Shown here piece by piece: positions 32,922 through 41,904 of a stretch of DNA of 42,024 nucleotides. The DNA comes from Arthrobacter endolithicus (GTDB lineage: Bacteria > Actinomycetota > Actinomycetes > Actinomycetales > Micrococcaceae). The position numbers were made by a program, and so were the translations under genes. Positions within the stretch are counted from its first letter, which is position 1. The number at the start of each line of letters is the position of its first letter. The notes beneath the pieces were generated by a model. The model did not search any database and was not told the origin of the DNA. It was given only the letters and a program-made list of their open reading frames with translations. The stretch lies in NCBI RefSeq assembly GCF_026627425.1, contig NZ_JAPNLH010000024.1, forward strand, positions 1 through 42,024, written 5' to 3'.

Positions 32922-34652
32922 ATGACGTTACTGAACGTCGCCGACCACACCACTGGCCTAGAAGCGAAGACGCAGAACAGTGCTGATTACGGGACATCTT
33001 CCACTGACGTCCCGGCACCCGCGGCGCTATCGGCAGGGCACGTCATCGTCGACTCGCTTCTGGCCCACGGCGTTCGACGCGTCCACGTGGTCCCGGGGGA
33101 GAGCTACCTCGAGGTCCTGGATGGTCTGCATGCCTCGCCGATTGAGACGATTGTCTGCCGTCATGAAGGCGGTGCCAGTTACATGGCCGAGGCGGATGGG
33201 AAGATGAACCAGGTTCCTGGTATCGCGATGGTGACCCGTGGTCCCGGGGCGGCGAACGCGCACGTGGGCCTGCACACCGCTTGGCAGGATTCAACACCCA
33301 TGGTCCTTTTCGTCGGGCTGATTCCCTTTAACCACCGGGACCGGGAGGCGTTCCAGGAGTTCGACATCAAAGCCTGGTTCGACACCGGGGCCAAGCGCGT
33401 CATGGTCCTCGACCATGCCGAACGCGCCTCGGAAATCGTCGCCGAAGCCATGTTTGCGGCCTTGAGCGGGCGGCCCGGACCCGTCGTCGTCGGCCTGCCC
33501 GAGGACATCATCCGCGAACACATCAACCCGTCCCTGCACCCGCCCATCCCCGTCGCTGGAGGCGGCATGACCGGGGAGGACTCCGATGCGCTGGCCCAGG
33601 CACTTGCAGCCTCTTCTAAACCGCTGTTTGTGACCGGGGGAAATGACTGGACCCAAGAAGGGGCGGACCGGTTGACCCGGTGGCTGGAGTGCCACCACAT
33701 TCCGGCCGCGGCTGAGTGGCGCACGGAAGGTACGGTTCCCTTCGATTCCCCCTCCTATGTGGGCCCGATCGGCTACGGGCGGCCCCGTCCGACCCATGAC
33801 TTGCTGGAAGAAACCGATCTCCTTGTCTTTGTCGGCACCGTGCCCGGCGACGTCATCACCGACGGCTTTCTTAATCGTCAGGATTGGAACGAGGTGAATT
33901 TCATCGTCACCATGGATCCGTCTCTGCGCGGACGCTCCGGGGGAGTGTCGCGGCAGATCGTGGCAAAACCGGATGCTTTTGTCCGGGACTTGGTCAGGAT
34001 TGCGCTTCCAGTGAAGGACGAATGGAAGGCCTGGACGGGAAGGATGCGGGCGCAACAGGAACAATTCGCCACGCTTCCCGACGCAGCACCGGGAACCGGT
34101 GCTGCCCGGATGGACACCCTGATGGCGAACCTGATGCCAACGCTGCCCGCAGACGCTATGGTCACCTTCGGTGCCGGGGAACACACTAACTGGGCCCACC
34201 GCTACTTTCCCACCCGGAGCTACGCCTCCATGATCAGCGCCCGGAACGGTTCCATGGGCTACTCCGTGCCTTCCGCCGTCGCCGCTTCCCTTGCCTACCC
34301 GAGCCGGCGAGTGGTGACCATTGCCGGAGATGGCGAATTCCTCATGAACGGCCAAGAACTGGCCACCGCCGCCCAATACGGTGCCACGCCTTTGGTGATC
34401 GTCATGGATAACCAGGAATACGGCACCATCCGCACCCACCAGGAACGGCACTACCCGCACCGCATCTCCGGCACCCAGCTGAAGAACCCGGACTTTGCCC
34501 TGATGGCCGAAGCCTTTGGCGGCTTCGGTATCAGGGTCGAGCTGGATCGGGACATTCCCGGCGCCCTCGCCGCGGCGCTGAAGGCGATCGATGAGGACCA
34601 GGTCTTCGCCCTCATCCACCTCGTCGTCGAACAGCGCGTGAAGGCCTACTAA
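32922..34652 (+). CDS. Thiamine-diphosphate-dependent enzyme (acetolactate-synthase/decarboxylase type)
   Basis: A 576-residue ThDP enzyme with the three usual domains. The activating Glu is at about 82 (CRHEGGASYMAEA); the ThDP/Mg motif runs from GDG (469-471) to N497 (GDGEFLMN to VIVMDN). The first 35 residues are an extra, low-complexity extension. Such enzymes decarboxylate 2-oxo acids or join carbonyl units. With a succinate-semialdehyde-dehydrogenase-like gene next to it, a 2-oxoglutarate-like or other 2-oxo acid decarboxylation is a plausible job. It lacks the sequence style of sulfoacetaldehyde acetyltransferase. AAGGAAA precedes the ATG. Confidence 0.88.
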   Translation: MTLLNVADHTTGLEAKTQNSADYGTSSTDVPAPAALSAGHVIVDSLLAHGVRRVHVVPGESYLEVLDGLHASPIETIVCRHEGGASYMAEADGKMNQVPGIAMVTRGPGAANAHVGLHTAWQDSTPMVLFVGLIPFNHRDREAFQEFDIKAWFDTGAKRVMVLDHAERASEIVAEAMFAALSGRPGPVVVGLPEDIIREHINPSLHPPIPVAGGGMTGEDSDALAQALAASSKPLFVTGGNDWTQEGADRLTRWLECHHIPAAAEWRTEGTVPFDSPSYVGPIGYGRPRPTHDLLEETDLLVFVGTVPGDVITDGFLNRQDWNEVNFIVTMDPSLRGRSGGVSRQIVAKPDAFVRDLVRIALPVKDEWKAWTGRMRAQQEQFATLPDAAPGTGAARMDTLMANLMPTLPADAMVTFGAGEHTNWAHRYFPTRSYASMISARNGSMGYSVPSAVAASLAYPSRRVVTIAGDGEFLMNGQELATAAQYGATPLVIVMDNQEYGTIRTHQERHYPHRISGTQLKNPDFALMAEAFGGFGIRVELDRDIPGALAAALKAIDEDQVFALIHLVVEQRVKAY

Positions 34653-34735
34653 CCAAGGCCGCCGGCTGCTATCACCCCTGCTGCCACGGCACCACCCGGT
34701 CCGGGACTCTAGTACTCAATGATTGGAAGAAGTGA

Positions 34736-36217
34736 ATGTCCGTTTCCCCTGAAGATGAAACCCGGCTGTTGTCCACGGTTCCGGCCGACCTGCTGATAAA
34801 TGGACTGTGGCGGCCGGCCGTGACCGGGAAAACGTTTGACGTGGAGGATCCGGCCACGGGAGAGGTGCTGATGTCCGTCGCCGACGCCGGTCCCGAGGAC
34901 GCCCTGGCGGCCCTGGACGCGGCCGTGGCCGCCCAGGGATCCTGGGCGGCCGTGCCGCCGCGGGAGCGCGGGGAGATCCTGCGCCGGGCGTTCGAGCTAG
35001 TCACCGAACGTGCCGCGGACTTTGCGCTGCTCATGACTCTGGAAATGGGCAAGCCGCTGGCGCAGGCCCACAGCGAGGTCGCCTACGCGGCGGAGTTCCT
35101 GCGCTGGTTTTCCGAGGAAGCGGTCAGGACATTTGGGCGTTATTCCGTCGCCCCGGAAGGAACGTCCAGGCTGCTGGTTACGAAGAAGCCTGTGGGTCCG
35201 TGTCTGCTGATCACGCCCTGGAATTTCCCACTGGCCATGGCGACCCGCAAGATTGCCCCGGCGGTCGCCGCCGGCTGCACCATGGTCCTGAAGCCCGCGA
35301 ACCTGACCCCGCTGACGTCCCAGCTGTTCGCCGCGCTCATGCAGGAAGCCGGGCTGCCGGCCGGAGTGCTGAACGTCGTCCCTACCTCCACCGCAGGAGC
35401 CACCACGGGCCCGCTCGTCACGGACCCCCGCCTGCGCAAGATTTCCTTCACCGGCTCCACGGAGGTTGGGCGGAGGTTGCTGGCTAATGCCTCCGAGACG
35501 GTGCTGCGCACCTCCATGGAGCTGGGCGGTAATGCCCCGTTTGTGGTCTTCGACGACGCCGACGTCGACGCTGCCGTCGCGGGGGCCATGATCGCTAAGA
35601 TGCGGAACATGGGCGAGGCCTGCACAGCAGCCAACCGTTTCATCGTCCACGAAACCATCGCGAACGAATTCACCGAGAAATTCGCCGCTCAGATGTTTGC
35701 GCTGAGCCCGGGACGCGGCACAGACGAGCACTCAACGATGGGGCCACTGATCGATGCCAAGAGCCGGGAAAAGATCCACCAGCTCGTCACCGATGCGGTC
35801 GCCGACGGTGCGGCCGCAGTGACCGGCGGCGCCGTGGTTGAGGGCCCCGGCTACTTCTACCAGCCCACCATCCTCACCGGCGTCACGGAAAGCGCCCGGA
35901 TACTGTCCGAGGAAATCTTCGGCCCCGTCGCCCCGATCATCACCTTCGCCACCGAGGACGAGGCCGTCCGGCTCGCCAACAACACCGAATACGGGCTGGC
36001 GGCCTACGTCTTCACCGCTGACTTCAACCGGGGCCTGCGGATGGGCGAACGTCTGGAGACCGGCATGCTGGGCCTGAACACCGGTGCCATTTCCAACGCC
36101 GCTGCGCCCTTCGGCGGGGTCAAGCAATCCGGGCTGGGACGCGAGGGCGGACTGGAAGGAATCCAGGAATACCTCTACACCCAATACATCGGCATCCCCG
36201 ACCCTCACCTCGGCTGA
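34736..36217 (+). CDS. gabD: Succinate-semialdehyde-dehydrogenase-like aldehyde dehydrogenase
   Basis: A 493-residue ALDH of the GabD group, expected to oxidise a short semialdehyde with NAD(P). The catalytic Glu is at about 262 (MELGGNAPF) and Cys at about 296 (NMGEACTAANR); LLITPWNFPLAMATRKIAPA and the C-terminal FGGVKQSGLGREGG are typical of SSADH. GGAAGAAG precedes the ATG. It follows the ThDP enzyme by 83 bp on the same strand, making an oxo-acid to aldehyde to acid sequence likely. The exact aldehyde is inferred. Confidence 0.87.
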   Translation: MSVSPEDETRLLSTVPADLLINGLWRPAVTGKTFDVEDPATGEVLMSVADAGPEDALAALDAAVAAQGSWAAVPPRERGEILRRAFELVTERAADFALLMTLEMGKPLAQAHSEVAYAAEFLRWFSEEAVRTFGRYSVAPEGTSRLLVTKKPVGPCLLITPWNFPLAMATRKIAPAVAAGCTMVLKPANLTPLTSQLFAALMQEAGLPAGVLNVVPTSTAGATTGPLVTDPRLRKISFTGSTEVGRRLLANASETVLRTSMELGGNAPFVVFDDADVDAAVAGAMIAKMRNMGEACTAANRFIVHETIANEFTEKFAAQMFALSPGRGTDEHSTMGPLIDAKSREKIHQLVTDAVADGAAAVTGGAVVEGPGYFYQPTILTGVTESARILSEEIFGPVAPIITFATEDEAVRLANNTEYGLAAYVFTADFNRGLRMGERLETGMLGLNTGAISNAAAPFGGVKQSGLGREGGLEGIQEYLYTQYIGIPDPHLG

Positions 36218-36289
36218 CTAACCGGCGGGGTGCAGATGGCGCTGCCGGGGCTGCGCATCACCGGATGTCCCAAAGGTTACTGGGGAACT

Positions 36290-36403
36290 ATGACCGTAAG
36301 GATCCGATTGATCCGCAACGACATCGACAAACGTAGTGAGGCCCTTGCAGCTACTGGCCCAGCCCGAGCAGCCGAACGAGCGGACCAGCCGAACCGTCTT
36401 TGA
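36290..36403 (+). CDS. Possible small protein (37 aa), weak
   Basis: A short frame, MTVRIRLIRNDIDKRSEALA then an Ala/Arg-rich tail, starts nine bases after TGGGGAA. It has no recognisable family and may be chance. The remaining intergenic DNA (36218-36408) shows no other feature. Confidence 0.15.
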   Translation: MTVRIRLIRNDIDKRSEALAATGPARAAERADQPNRL

Positions 36404-36408
36404 TGGCG

Positions 36409-36430
36409 AAAAGTGGGGCTTTTCAGCCCC
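36409..36430 (-). terminator. Intrinsic terminator of the FUSC gene
   Basis: Reading the minus strand, GGGGCT-GAAA-AGCCCC (36430-36415) is followed by ACTTTT. The stop codon of the FUSC gene lies in the loop, so the hairpin ends that transcript directly at the gene end. Confidence 0.65.
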
Positions 36431-38273
36431 GGTTGTGGGTCTTCAGGAACTCAGTGCTGCTGGAACCGACCCATTGTGCGACCTGCACAAGGCCGGGGGA
36501 ATCGGCCTCATCAGGATTCTGCTGCTTATCCTGGACCATGATCCCGTCCAGCGCGTCTGCCGCGGCGTTCAACGTCTGGGTGCTCAAACGGCCCTCCCCG
36601 GCCTCGAGGACGCTCACAATCGCGAGCGTCTCGAATCGCGTGGCCAGGGAACTGCAGTCGTCGGCGGGCACGCCGGCACGCTCATCCTGTCTGCCCAATG
36701 GCGAACGAAGATTCAGCACTTCCGTGCGCTGTCGGTAGAGCGGGCGCATCAGTTCGGGCGGCATGCCATGTTGCCACGGTGTCCCGGACGCCGGATTGGC
36801 GCATTGTGCGATCGAGCGAAGTAGCTCGCTCCCCGCCCTTCTTGTCCGGCGCACCCGCACCGCCACTGGGTCCGGCTTGAGTTGTGGCACCACCGTGAAT
36901 CCGAGCAGCAACCCGATTGCGACCCCGGAAAACAAGAGCAGGATGTACTCGATGAGTGTGCGGGTCGGGTCAAGGCCCTTGCCGATGGCGTTCATGCCGA
37001 CCGAGACGACGACGAAGCTGCCGATCGACAGTACCTGATTACTGGCGATCAGCCAGACGCCGGCAATGGCGGCGATGAGGGCGAAGGGCAGAAGCCACGA
37101 CTGCGGCAGGAGCCACAAGGCCAGGGCCATGACGCCAGCGCCTCCGGCGACTCCCAGCACCCGTTGTTTGGCTTTGAACAGGGACTGGGTCCAGCTGATC
37201 TGCAGGATCGCGAAGGACGCCGTGGCCATTGAGGTGACCAGCGAATCATGCGGTCCCACGGTCGCCCACGCCACGAGGAACGTGACCAACACGCCTAGTG
37301 CCGTCCGTATCGCGTGTCTCAGGGTCTGCGAACGCCACGTGAATGCTGATTTGGCGGAGGCCCGGTCAAAGGCGCGCCTCGTTGCTGCCGCGTCAGCGAC
37401 TTTCGTGGTGTTTCTAAGGCGGGCCGCCTCCTCAACACGGTCGAGGGTTCGCAATGCCGCATCCAGCCCAACCGTGTTTGGGGAAGCCACGTCGGGTGTC
37501 CGGGGACTGGGATCGCCGGGCTTTTGTGCCGCCACCACTTCCGACACCTCGGAGGCCCGCCGGTCTGCTGTCGCTGCCTCGTTGCCGTCCAGGAAGGTCC
37601 GGATCGTCCGGTATTCGACGGCCCCGTGGAGAGACTCCTGCAGCCACTGCACCGGCCGGTCCCTTAGCCACATTGTGTAGGCATGCTCGAAACCGGGGTC
37701 GGGCTCCGTCAGCGTCGCGGCCGCCAGTGCACGGGCGACGTCGCTGGGGTCTCGTATCTTCATCAGGATCCGCAGCAGAACGACGAAGCAGACGCCGACA
37801 AAGGCCGCCGCCACGGTCTGAAGCGCTGACCCAGTGTTCGTTTGGAGAGCGAAGGCAAGCAACGTGGCAATGCCCAGACCCAGGCCGGCTTGCGCGTAGT
37901 TCTTGCCCAAGACCGGCAGCAAACCAGCCACGAAGATGATCACGCAGACGAGGACCAGCGCCAGTCCTAGGTTGTACTCAGCGAGAATACGCGGCGTCGA
38001 CGCGGACAAGGCGGTTAGCGGTCCGTACCAGGCCACTTTTCTCAGATCCGCCCGCAACGTGCCTCCGCCGACGCCGAGGGTGAAGAAGATGGCCGTGAAA
38101 CCGGCAATAATGATGCTCGCGCCGAGGTTGAGAGCCGCCGCGATGAGCATCGCTCCGCCCATCACTACGACCACCACCGCGATGAGACCGATGCTCGCCG
38201 AGACGTCCCGTCCGAGTTTCTTTCGGGGTTTGGCCGACTCTGCACCTGCCGCTTCCGCTCCCGACGCATGCAT
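36423..38273 (-). CDS. FUSC-family membrane protein (aromatic-acid exporter-like)
   Basis: A 616-residue membrane protein with two membrane blocks: about residues 25-170 (GLIAVVVVVMGGAMLIAAAL and following) and about 345-480 (HAIRTALGVLVTFLVAWATV and following), separated and followed by cytoplasmic regions. This two-block layout is that of the fusaric-acid-resistance/PET family of exporters. The ATG at 38273 gives a short hydrophilic head. It stands alone, with a terminator at its stop. The substrate is unknown. Confidence 0.83.
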   Translation of the reverse strand: MHASGAEAAGAESAKPRKKLGRDVSASIGLIAVVVVVMGGAMLIAAALNLGASIIIAGFTAIFFTLGVGGGTLRADLRKVAWYGPLTALSASTPRILAEYNLGLALVLVCVIIFVAGLLPVLGKNYAQAGLGLGIATLLAFALQTNTGSALQTVAAAFVGVCFVVLLRILMKIRDPSDVARALAAATLTEPDPGFEHAYTMWLRDRPVQWLQESLHGAVEYRTIRTFLDGNEAATADRRASEVSEVVAAQKPGDPSPRTPDVASPNTVGLDAALRTLDRVEEAARLRNTTKVADAAATRRAFDRASAKSAFTWRSQTLRHAIRTALGVLVTFLVAWATVGPHDSLVTSMATASFAILQISWTQSLFKAKQRVLGVAGGAGVMALALWLLPQSWLLPFALIAAIAGVWLIASNQVLSIGSFVVVSVGMNAIGKGLDPTRTLIEYILLLFSGVAIGLLLGFTVVPQLKPDPVAVRVRRTRRAGSELLRSIAQCANPASGTPWQHGMPPELMRPLYRQRTEVLNLRSPLGRQDERAGVPADDCSSLATRFETLAIVSVLEAGEGRLSTQTLNAAADALDGIMVQDKQQNPDEADSPGLVQVAQWVGSSSTEFLKTHNRG

Positions 38274-38338
38274 GTGGTTAGGCTACCACTGCCAATCATG
38301 CAGGACGAGAGCTCGGTGTCCTTGGAAACTCCGCAGCG

Positions 38339-38391
38339 GTCCGTCAGCCCGGGGGCAGGAGACGGAAGAGCAAAGCGCTGCGCTGACGGAC
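38339..38391 (-). repeat. Inverted repeat between MFS and FUSC genes
   Basis: Perfect 10-bp arms, GTCCGTCAGC (38339-38348) and GCTGACGGAC (38382-38391), with a 33-base loop that contains further GC-rich pairing. It lies just after the MFS gene on its strand and before the FUSC start; terminator or operator cannot be decided. Confidence 0.5.
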
Positions 38392-38419
38392 AGCACGGCT
38401 CCGCCACCAGTCCCACCGA

Positions 38420-39631
38420 TCATGGGCGGGGCTGTCGGCGCAGGAGTGCGACGCACAGCACGGCCATCCCGGCCAGGGCGACGGCGAGGGTGCCAAGTCC
38501 CGCGGCCAGACTGGCGGCCGCGGCAATCCCGCCCACCAGGAGCGGGCCGCCGGCGTCCCCGATCTCACGTCCCATCTCGGCAGCACCCATGGTCCGCCCC
38601 ATCCGTTCGGCCGGTGTCGTGGTGGCCAGGTGGGCGAAGCCAAGCGGCGTGGTGATGCCAATGCCGGCGCCGAGTACGACGGCGGATAGGTACAAGGTGG
38701 CGGTAATTGGGACCAGGGCGAGGCCGCCTATGGCGACTGCGATCAGGGCCAAGCCGACGCCCAGGCCGGTTCTGGTAGAAACATGTCCGGCGTCCCGGAG
38801 CCGGCCCACCCACGGCTGAATGATCGTGGATGACAGTGCCAAAAGGGCTACGACGGCCATGCTGCCGAACAAAGACAGGTGGAGGGAGGCTCCGAGCAGG
38901 GGCAGGAAGCCGACGGCGACTCCCAAGGCACCGGTGGCTCCGGCCAAGGCCATGGTTGGTAGGAGGAATCCGCGCTGAGCGGTCTGCCGGGCGAGGTCGA
39001 TGACGGTGTACCGGGCTCGGGGCAGCACTGGAAGCTCCGGCATGGAAAGGAACGTCCACAGGGCCGCCATGCACGAAATCGCGGTCAATGCCATGAAGAG
39101 GGCGGGGAGCCCGCCTGCCGTGATAAGTCCAGCCCCGAGCAGGGGCCCCAGCACATAGCCCAGCCCTTTCCAAGACCCGTATTTGCCAAAGTGCCGGCCG
39201 GCCGCCGCGGGTCCGGCGAGCCGGGCGACGGCCGCGGAGGCTGCGGGCGAAAATGCGGAGGCCGCGGCGCCCTGGCCCAGACGGACCAGGCTCAGCATGG
39301 CCGGGGTGGCGGCGCAGATCCCGAGCAGCGAGACGGCCGCGAAGGCTAACAGACCGCCAATGATGACCGGCTTGGCTCCGATCCGGTCGCTAAGCGAGCC
39401 AAAAACAGGTTTGAGAATGACCTCGGCGATGTCGTAGGCGGCCAGCAATACCCCGAAGGTAAGCAGGTTGATTCCCAAATCTCTGGACTCGGCGCCGATT
39501 CCGGCGGCGATGCTGTGCGCGCCGAAGGCCGTGGTGAACCCTGCCGCAAACAACGGGGCCAATCCCGGAACCCGATTGCGGGGGAGTTCAAAAGGTGCGG
39601 TCCCGGCCGAGCTTGCGGGCGGGTTCGTCAT
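38420..39631 (-). CDS. MFS transporter in ChrB operon
   Basis: A 403-residue carrier with about 12 membrane segments; the loop GSLSDRIGAKPVIIGG between segments 2 and 3 is the MFS signature. It looks like a drug or metabolite efflux type. The start at 39631 (MTNPPASS) lies two bases after the ChrB-like stop; the longer frame to 39718 would overlap that gene with no family character. The tight pairing with a ChrB-like gene suggests an export role linked to oxyanion or metal stress, in place of the usual ChrA carrier. Confidence 0.87.
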   Translation of the reverse strand: MTNPPASSAGTAPFELPRNRVPGLAPLFAAGFTTAFGAHSIAAGIGAESRDLGINLLTFGVLLAAYDIAEVILKPVFGSLSDRIGAKPVIIGGLLAFAAVSLLGICAATPAMLSLVRLGQGAAASAFSPAASAAVARLAGPAAAGRHFGKYGSWKGLGYVLGPLLGAGLITAGGLPALFMALTAISCMAALWTFLSMPELPVLPRARYTVIDLARQTAQRGFLLPTMALAGATGALGVAVGFLPLLGASLHLSLFGSMAVVALLALSSTIIQPWVGRLRDAGHVSTRTGLGVGLALIAVAIGGLALVPITATLYLSAVVLGAGIGITTPLGFAHLATTTPAERMGRTMGAAEMGREIGDAGGPLLVGGIAAAASLAAGLGTLAVALAGMAVLCVALLRRQPRP

Positions 39632-39633
39632 GG

Positions 39634-40200
39634 TCACAGGGTCCCTTCCGCGTCCGGCGATGGGCCGTGGACCGCTTGGTACACCAGGTCTGCGTAGCCA
39701 TCCAAGGTTGTGCCGCATACGCGCAGGTGCCGGTCGGCGTCCCGGGCCTCGGGAAGGTCAAGGACATCTCGTTTCTTCAAGTCCCGGAACCAGCGCCGCA
39801 ACCGGTCCATGCTTTGTTCCTCTTCTTCCAGTTCTGCAAAGGTAAACTTTTGCTTCGCGATCTCCCTGGCAATCTCGTCCTCGAACTTGCCGCAGTCGGC
39901 CGTGAACTCGGCCCATTCATCAACCCGTGCGGCTTTGAAGGTGTCTCGAAGCAGGGCCATTGAGGCAGCATCACGCGGGGCCGCGTCCATGACCGCAAAG
40001 ACACCGCCACCCTGGCGGCATAGTTCCCCGGCACGGTCCAGCTCCGCTCGGAAGACCGGGCCGGCCGGGAGCGTCCAGACACCGGAGGAAACAGGAACGG
40101 CGCCGGCCTTGCGCAGCTGGCGCCACACGGCCACCCGGTGGCGCGACGGCTCTGACGGAATCTGGACGATGATCAGGACCCATGCAATATTATGTGCCAC
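39634..40200 (-). CDS. ChrB N-terminal-domain protein
   Basis: A 188-residue protein resembling the N-terminal domain of the chromate-resistance protein ChrB: WVLIIVQIPSEPSRHRVAVW, then LRKAGAVPVSSGVWTLPAG, then a helical acidic segment FTFAELEEEEQSMDRLRRWF. ChrB proteins sense or respond to chromate and regulate ChrA. The C-terminal ChrB domain is absent. The start is a GTG at 40200 without a clear ribosome site. It leads a two-gene operon with an MFS carrier. Confidence 0.82.
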   Translation of the reverse strand: MAHNIAWVLIIVQIPSEPSRHRVAVWRQLRKAGAVPVSSGVWTLPAGPVFRAELDRAGELCRQGGGVFAVMDAAPRDAASMALLRDTFKAARVDEWAEFTADCGKFEDEIAREIAKQKFTFAELEEEEQSMDRLRRWFRDLKKRDVLDLPEARDADRHLRVCGTTLDGYADLVYQAVHGPSPDAEGTL

Positions 40201-40210
40201 AATTAGGATT

Positions 40211-40224
40211 GTAACAGCCGTTAC
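40211..40224. promoter_or_regulatory. Dyad between ChrB-like gene and DUF2127 gene
   Basis: GTAAC-AGCC-GTTAC lies in the 38-bp gap between the two divergent starts. With so little room it must overlap at least one promoter, so a regulator bound here, perhaps the ChrB-like protein, could control both directions. Confidence 0.45.
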
Positions 40225-40238
40225 CTTGTAGGAGTGTT

Positions 40239-40763
40239 ATGAAGCAACCAGCCAGCAGTGAAGTAGACCGAGCAGCCGGGGAACGGACCCTGCTTGACCG
40301 GACCTTTAAGATCAGCCTTACGCTGAAGGGCCTGGACGGCGTGCTTGAGCTGATCGGTGGTGTCCTGCTGTTGCTGGTTTCCCCGGCCCAGCTTGGAGCC
40401 GTGGCCCGATTCCTGACCCAGCATGAGCTCTCCCAGGATCCCAACGACCTCATAGCCAACGCGCTGGTGCACTACTCGGGCACCTTGACCGCGTCCGCAT
40501 CGCTTTTTGGGGCAGTGTATCTGCTGCTCCACGGGCTCGTGAAAGTGGTGCTGGTCTGGGCCGTACTCAGGGACAAATTCTGGGCCTACCCATGGATGGT
40601 TGCCTTCCTGCTGGTTTTCATCGCTTACCAGGGCTACCAGCTGGTCGTCGGCTTCACGATCGGGATGCTGCTGCTGACGGCATTCGACATCTTTATAGTC
40701 TGGCTCACCATGCACGAATACCGCGCCCACAAGGCCAGACATGCGCAGGCCCAACTCCGGTAG
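40239..40763 (+). CDS. DUF2127 small membrane protein
   Basis: A 174-residue membrane protein with four hydrophobic segments (LIGGVLLLLVSPAQ; SASLFGAVYLLLHGLVKVVLVWAV; WMVAFLLVFIAYQGYQLVVG; MLLLTAFDIFIVWLTMHEY). The opening DRTFKISLTLKGLDGVLELI and the last segment ending with IVWLTMHEYR are typical of DUF2127 proteins. The family has no settled function. AGGAG lies six bases before the ATG. It is divergent from the ChrB-like operon. Confidence 0.87.
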   Translation: MKQPASSEVDRAAGERTLLDRTFKISLTLKGLDGVLELIGGVLLLLVSPAQLGAVARFLTQHELSQDPNDLIANALVHYSGTLTASASLFGAVYLLLHGLVKVVLVWAVLRDKFWAYPWMVAFLLVFIAYQGYQLVVGFTIGMLLLTAFDIFIVWLTMHEYRAHKARHAQAQLR

Positions 40764-41081
40764 CGGTGCTCCCGGAGGGAAGTACTGAAAGGCACGCGGA
40801 TCACTGGACAACGGGATGAGTGACGAGGTGAGGAATAGCGGAAGCCTTATCACTGACCGCCCGGGCGCCCTTCCACAACATCGTGAAGGGTTCACGGCGA
40901 CATAAGTTGTTCGCGATCGCGACCTGCACATGCGTCAGCTGGCGGCCTCGAACTGGGGAACGCAGCTTATCAATATGTCCGCGGTAACCTCCGGCCCGTC
41001 CCTACGTGTCAGCGTTGGGTAAGGCCAGCAGCTCATAGCAACTCCGTCTGATTCGTAGGGCGAGAACCAGGAACATCATCA
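40764..41081. other. 318-bp intergenic stretch before the IS3-type element
   Basis: No supported gene, RNA or terminator. Short frames occur in several phases without family resemblance. The stretch probably includes decayed DNA next to the insertion. Confidence 0.45.
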
Positions 41082-41123
41082 ATGTCTATCTCCACAATTT
41101 CGTTGCCGCGGGAGAATGGGTCC

Positions 41124-41519
41124 ATGAGTAATTCAGGCCCCCGTGCCGGTGGTCCGACCCCTCGAAGGTCGTTCACCCCGGGACAAAAATTAGCCCATCT
41201 GGAGGCGTACCAACGAGCCTGCGACGACGGCACCGGCGGCGGCGCTTATCTCCGCCGTGAGGGCTTGTACTCCTCGCAGATCACCGAGTGGCGCAAACTC
41301 CGCGACGCCGGCGTGCTCGAGGGTAAAAAGCCGGGCGAGAAAATCGGTAAACCCACGCCCGAGCAAGCAGAAATCGGGCGTCTACGTCGGCAGCTGGAGG
41401 TGAGCGAACGCAAGCTGACACGGACCGAAGCAGCGTTATCCATCATGGAAAAAGCACGGCAGCTTTTGGAGGACATCTCCGAAAGCGCGGAGCAACAGCA
41501 CTGGTACAGGAAACCCTGA
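41124..41519 (+). CDS. IS3-family transposase OrfA-like protein
   Basis: A 131-residue protein (145 if the ATG at 41082 is used). It has a helix-turn-helix start (RRSFTPGQKLAHLEAYQRAC, SSQITEWRKLRDAGVLEG) and a C-terminal coiled coil (QAEIGRLRRQLEVSERKLTR), the layout of IS3-type OrfA, which binds the element ends. GGGAG precedes the chosen ATG by ten bases; the earlier ATG also has a weak AGGAA. The stop shares a base with the orfB start (TGATG). The element's left end is probably near 41083 but no repeat partner is in the window. Confidence 0.82.
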   Translation: MSNSGPRAGGPTPRRSFTPGQKLAHLEAYQRACDDGTGGGAYLRREGLYSSQITEWRKLRDAGVLEGKKPGEKIGKPTPEQAEIGRLRRQLEVSERKLTRTEAALSIMEKARQLLEDISESAEQQHWYRKP

Positions 41520-41904
41520 TGGACGCCTACACCGCGCTCACGCAGGCGGACATCCCGACACGGGAAGCGGCCCTGACCGCCGGGGTATCCCGGGCCACAG
41601 CAACCCGTAAACCCTGCCCACCGGTCATCGTTCCAGCCCCCGCGCCGGTGCCGGTAAACAAGATCGGGCCCGACGAACGGGCCCATATCCTGGAGGTCGT
41701 GAACTCGGCGCGTTTCGTGGACCTGCCGCCGATCCAGATTTATGCTCAACTCCTGGACGAAGGAAAGTATTTATGCTCGATCTCCACGTTCTACCGGGTA
41801 CTGGAGGAGAATAGCCAAGTCAAGGAACGCCGCCGGCAGGCACGGCACCCACCCCGCAAGGTCCCGGAACTGTCCGCGACCAGGCCCGGTCAGGTTTACA
41901 CCTG
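41519..41904 (+). pseudogene. IS3-family transposase OrfB, cut before its catalytic domain
   Basis: The remaining 128 codons hold the HTH/prefix region (TREAALTAGVSRATATRKP) and the conserved segment PPIQIYAQLLDEGKYLCSIS, ending at ARHPPRKVPELSATRPGQVYT. In intact relatives this is followed directly by WD, the first Asp of the DDE triad. Here the frame instead enters unrelated DNA from 41905 and stops at 41986. The transposase is dead. Confidence 0.87.

Noticed and set aside
33291-34619. 442-residue open frame antisense to the ThDP enzyme
   Set aside because: Shadow of a clear ThDP-binding protein; His/Gly-rich composition and no family resemblance.
32922-34652. Sulfoacetaldehyde acetyltransferase (Xsc) for the ThDP enzyme
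   Set aside because: The N-terminal and active-site segments do not look like Xsc, and no phosphate acetyltransferase gene follows, as is usual.
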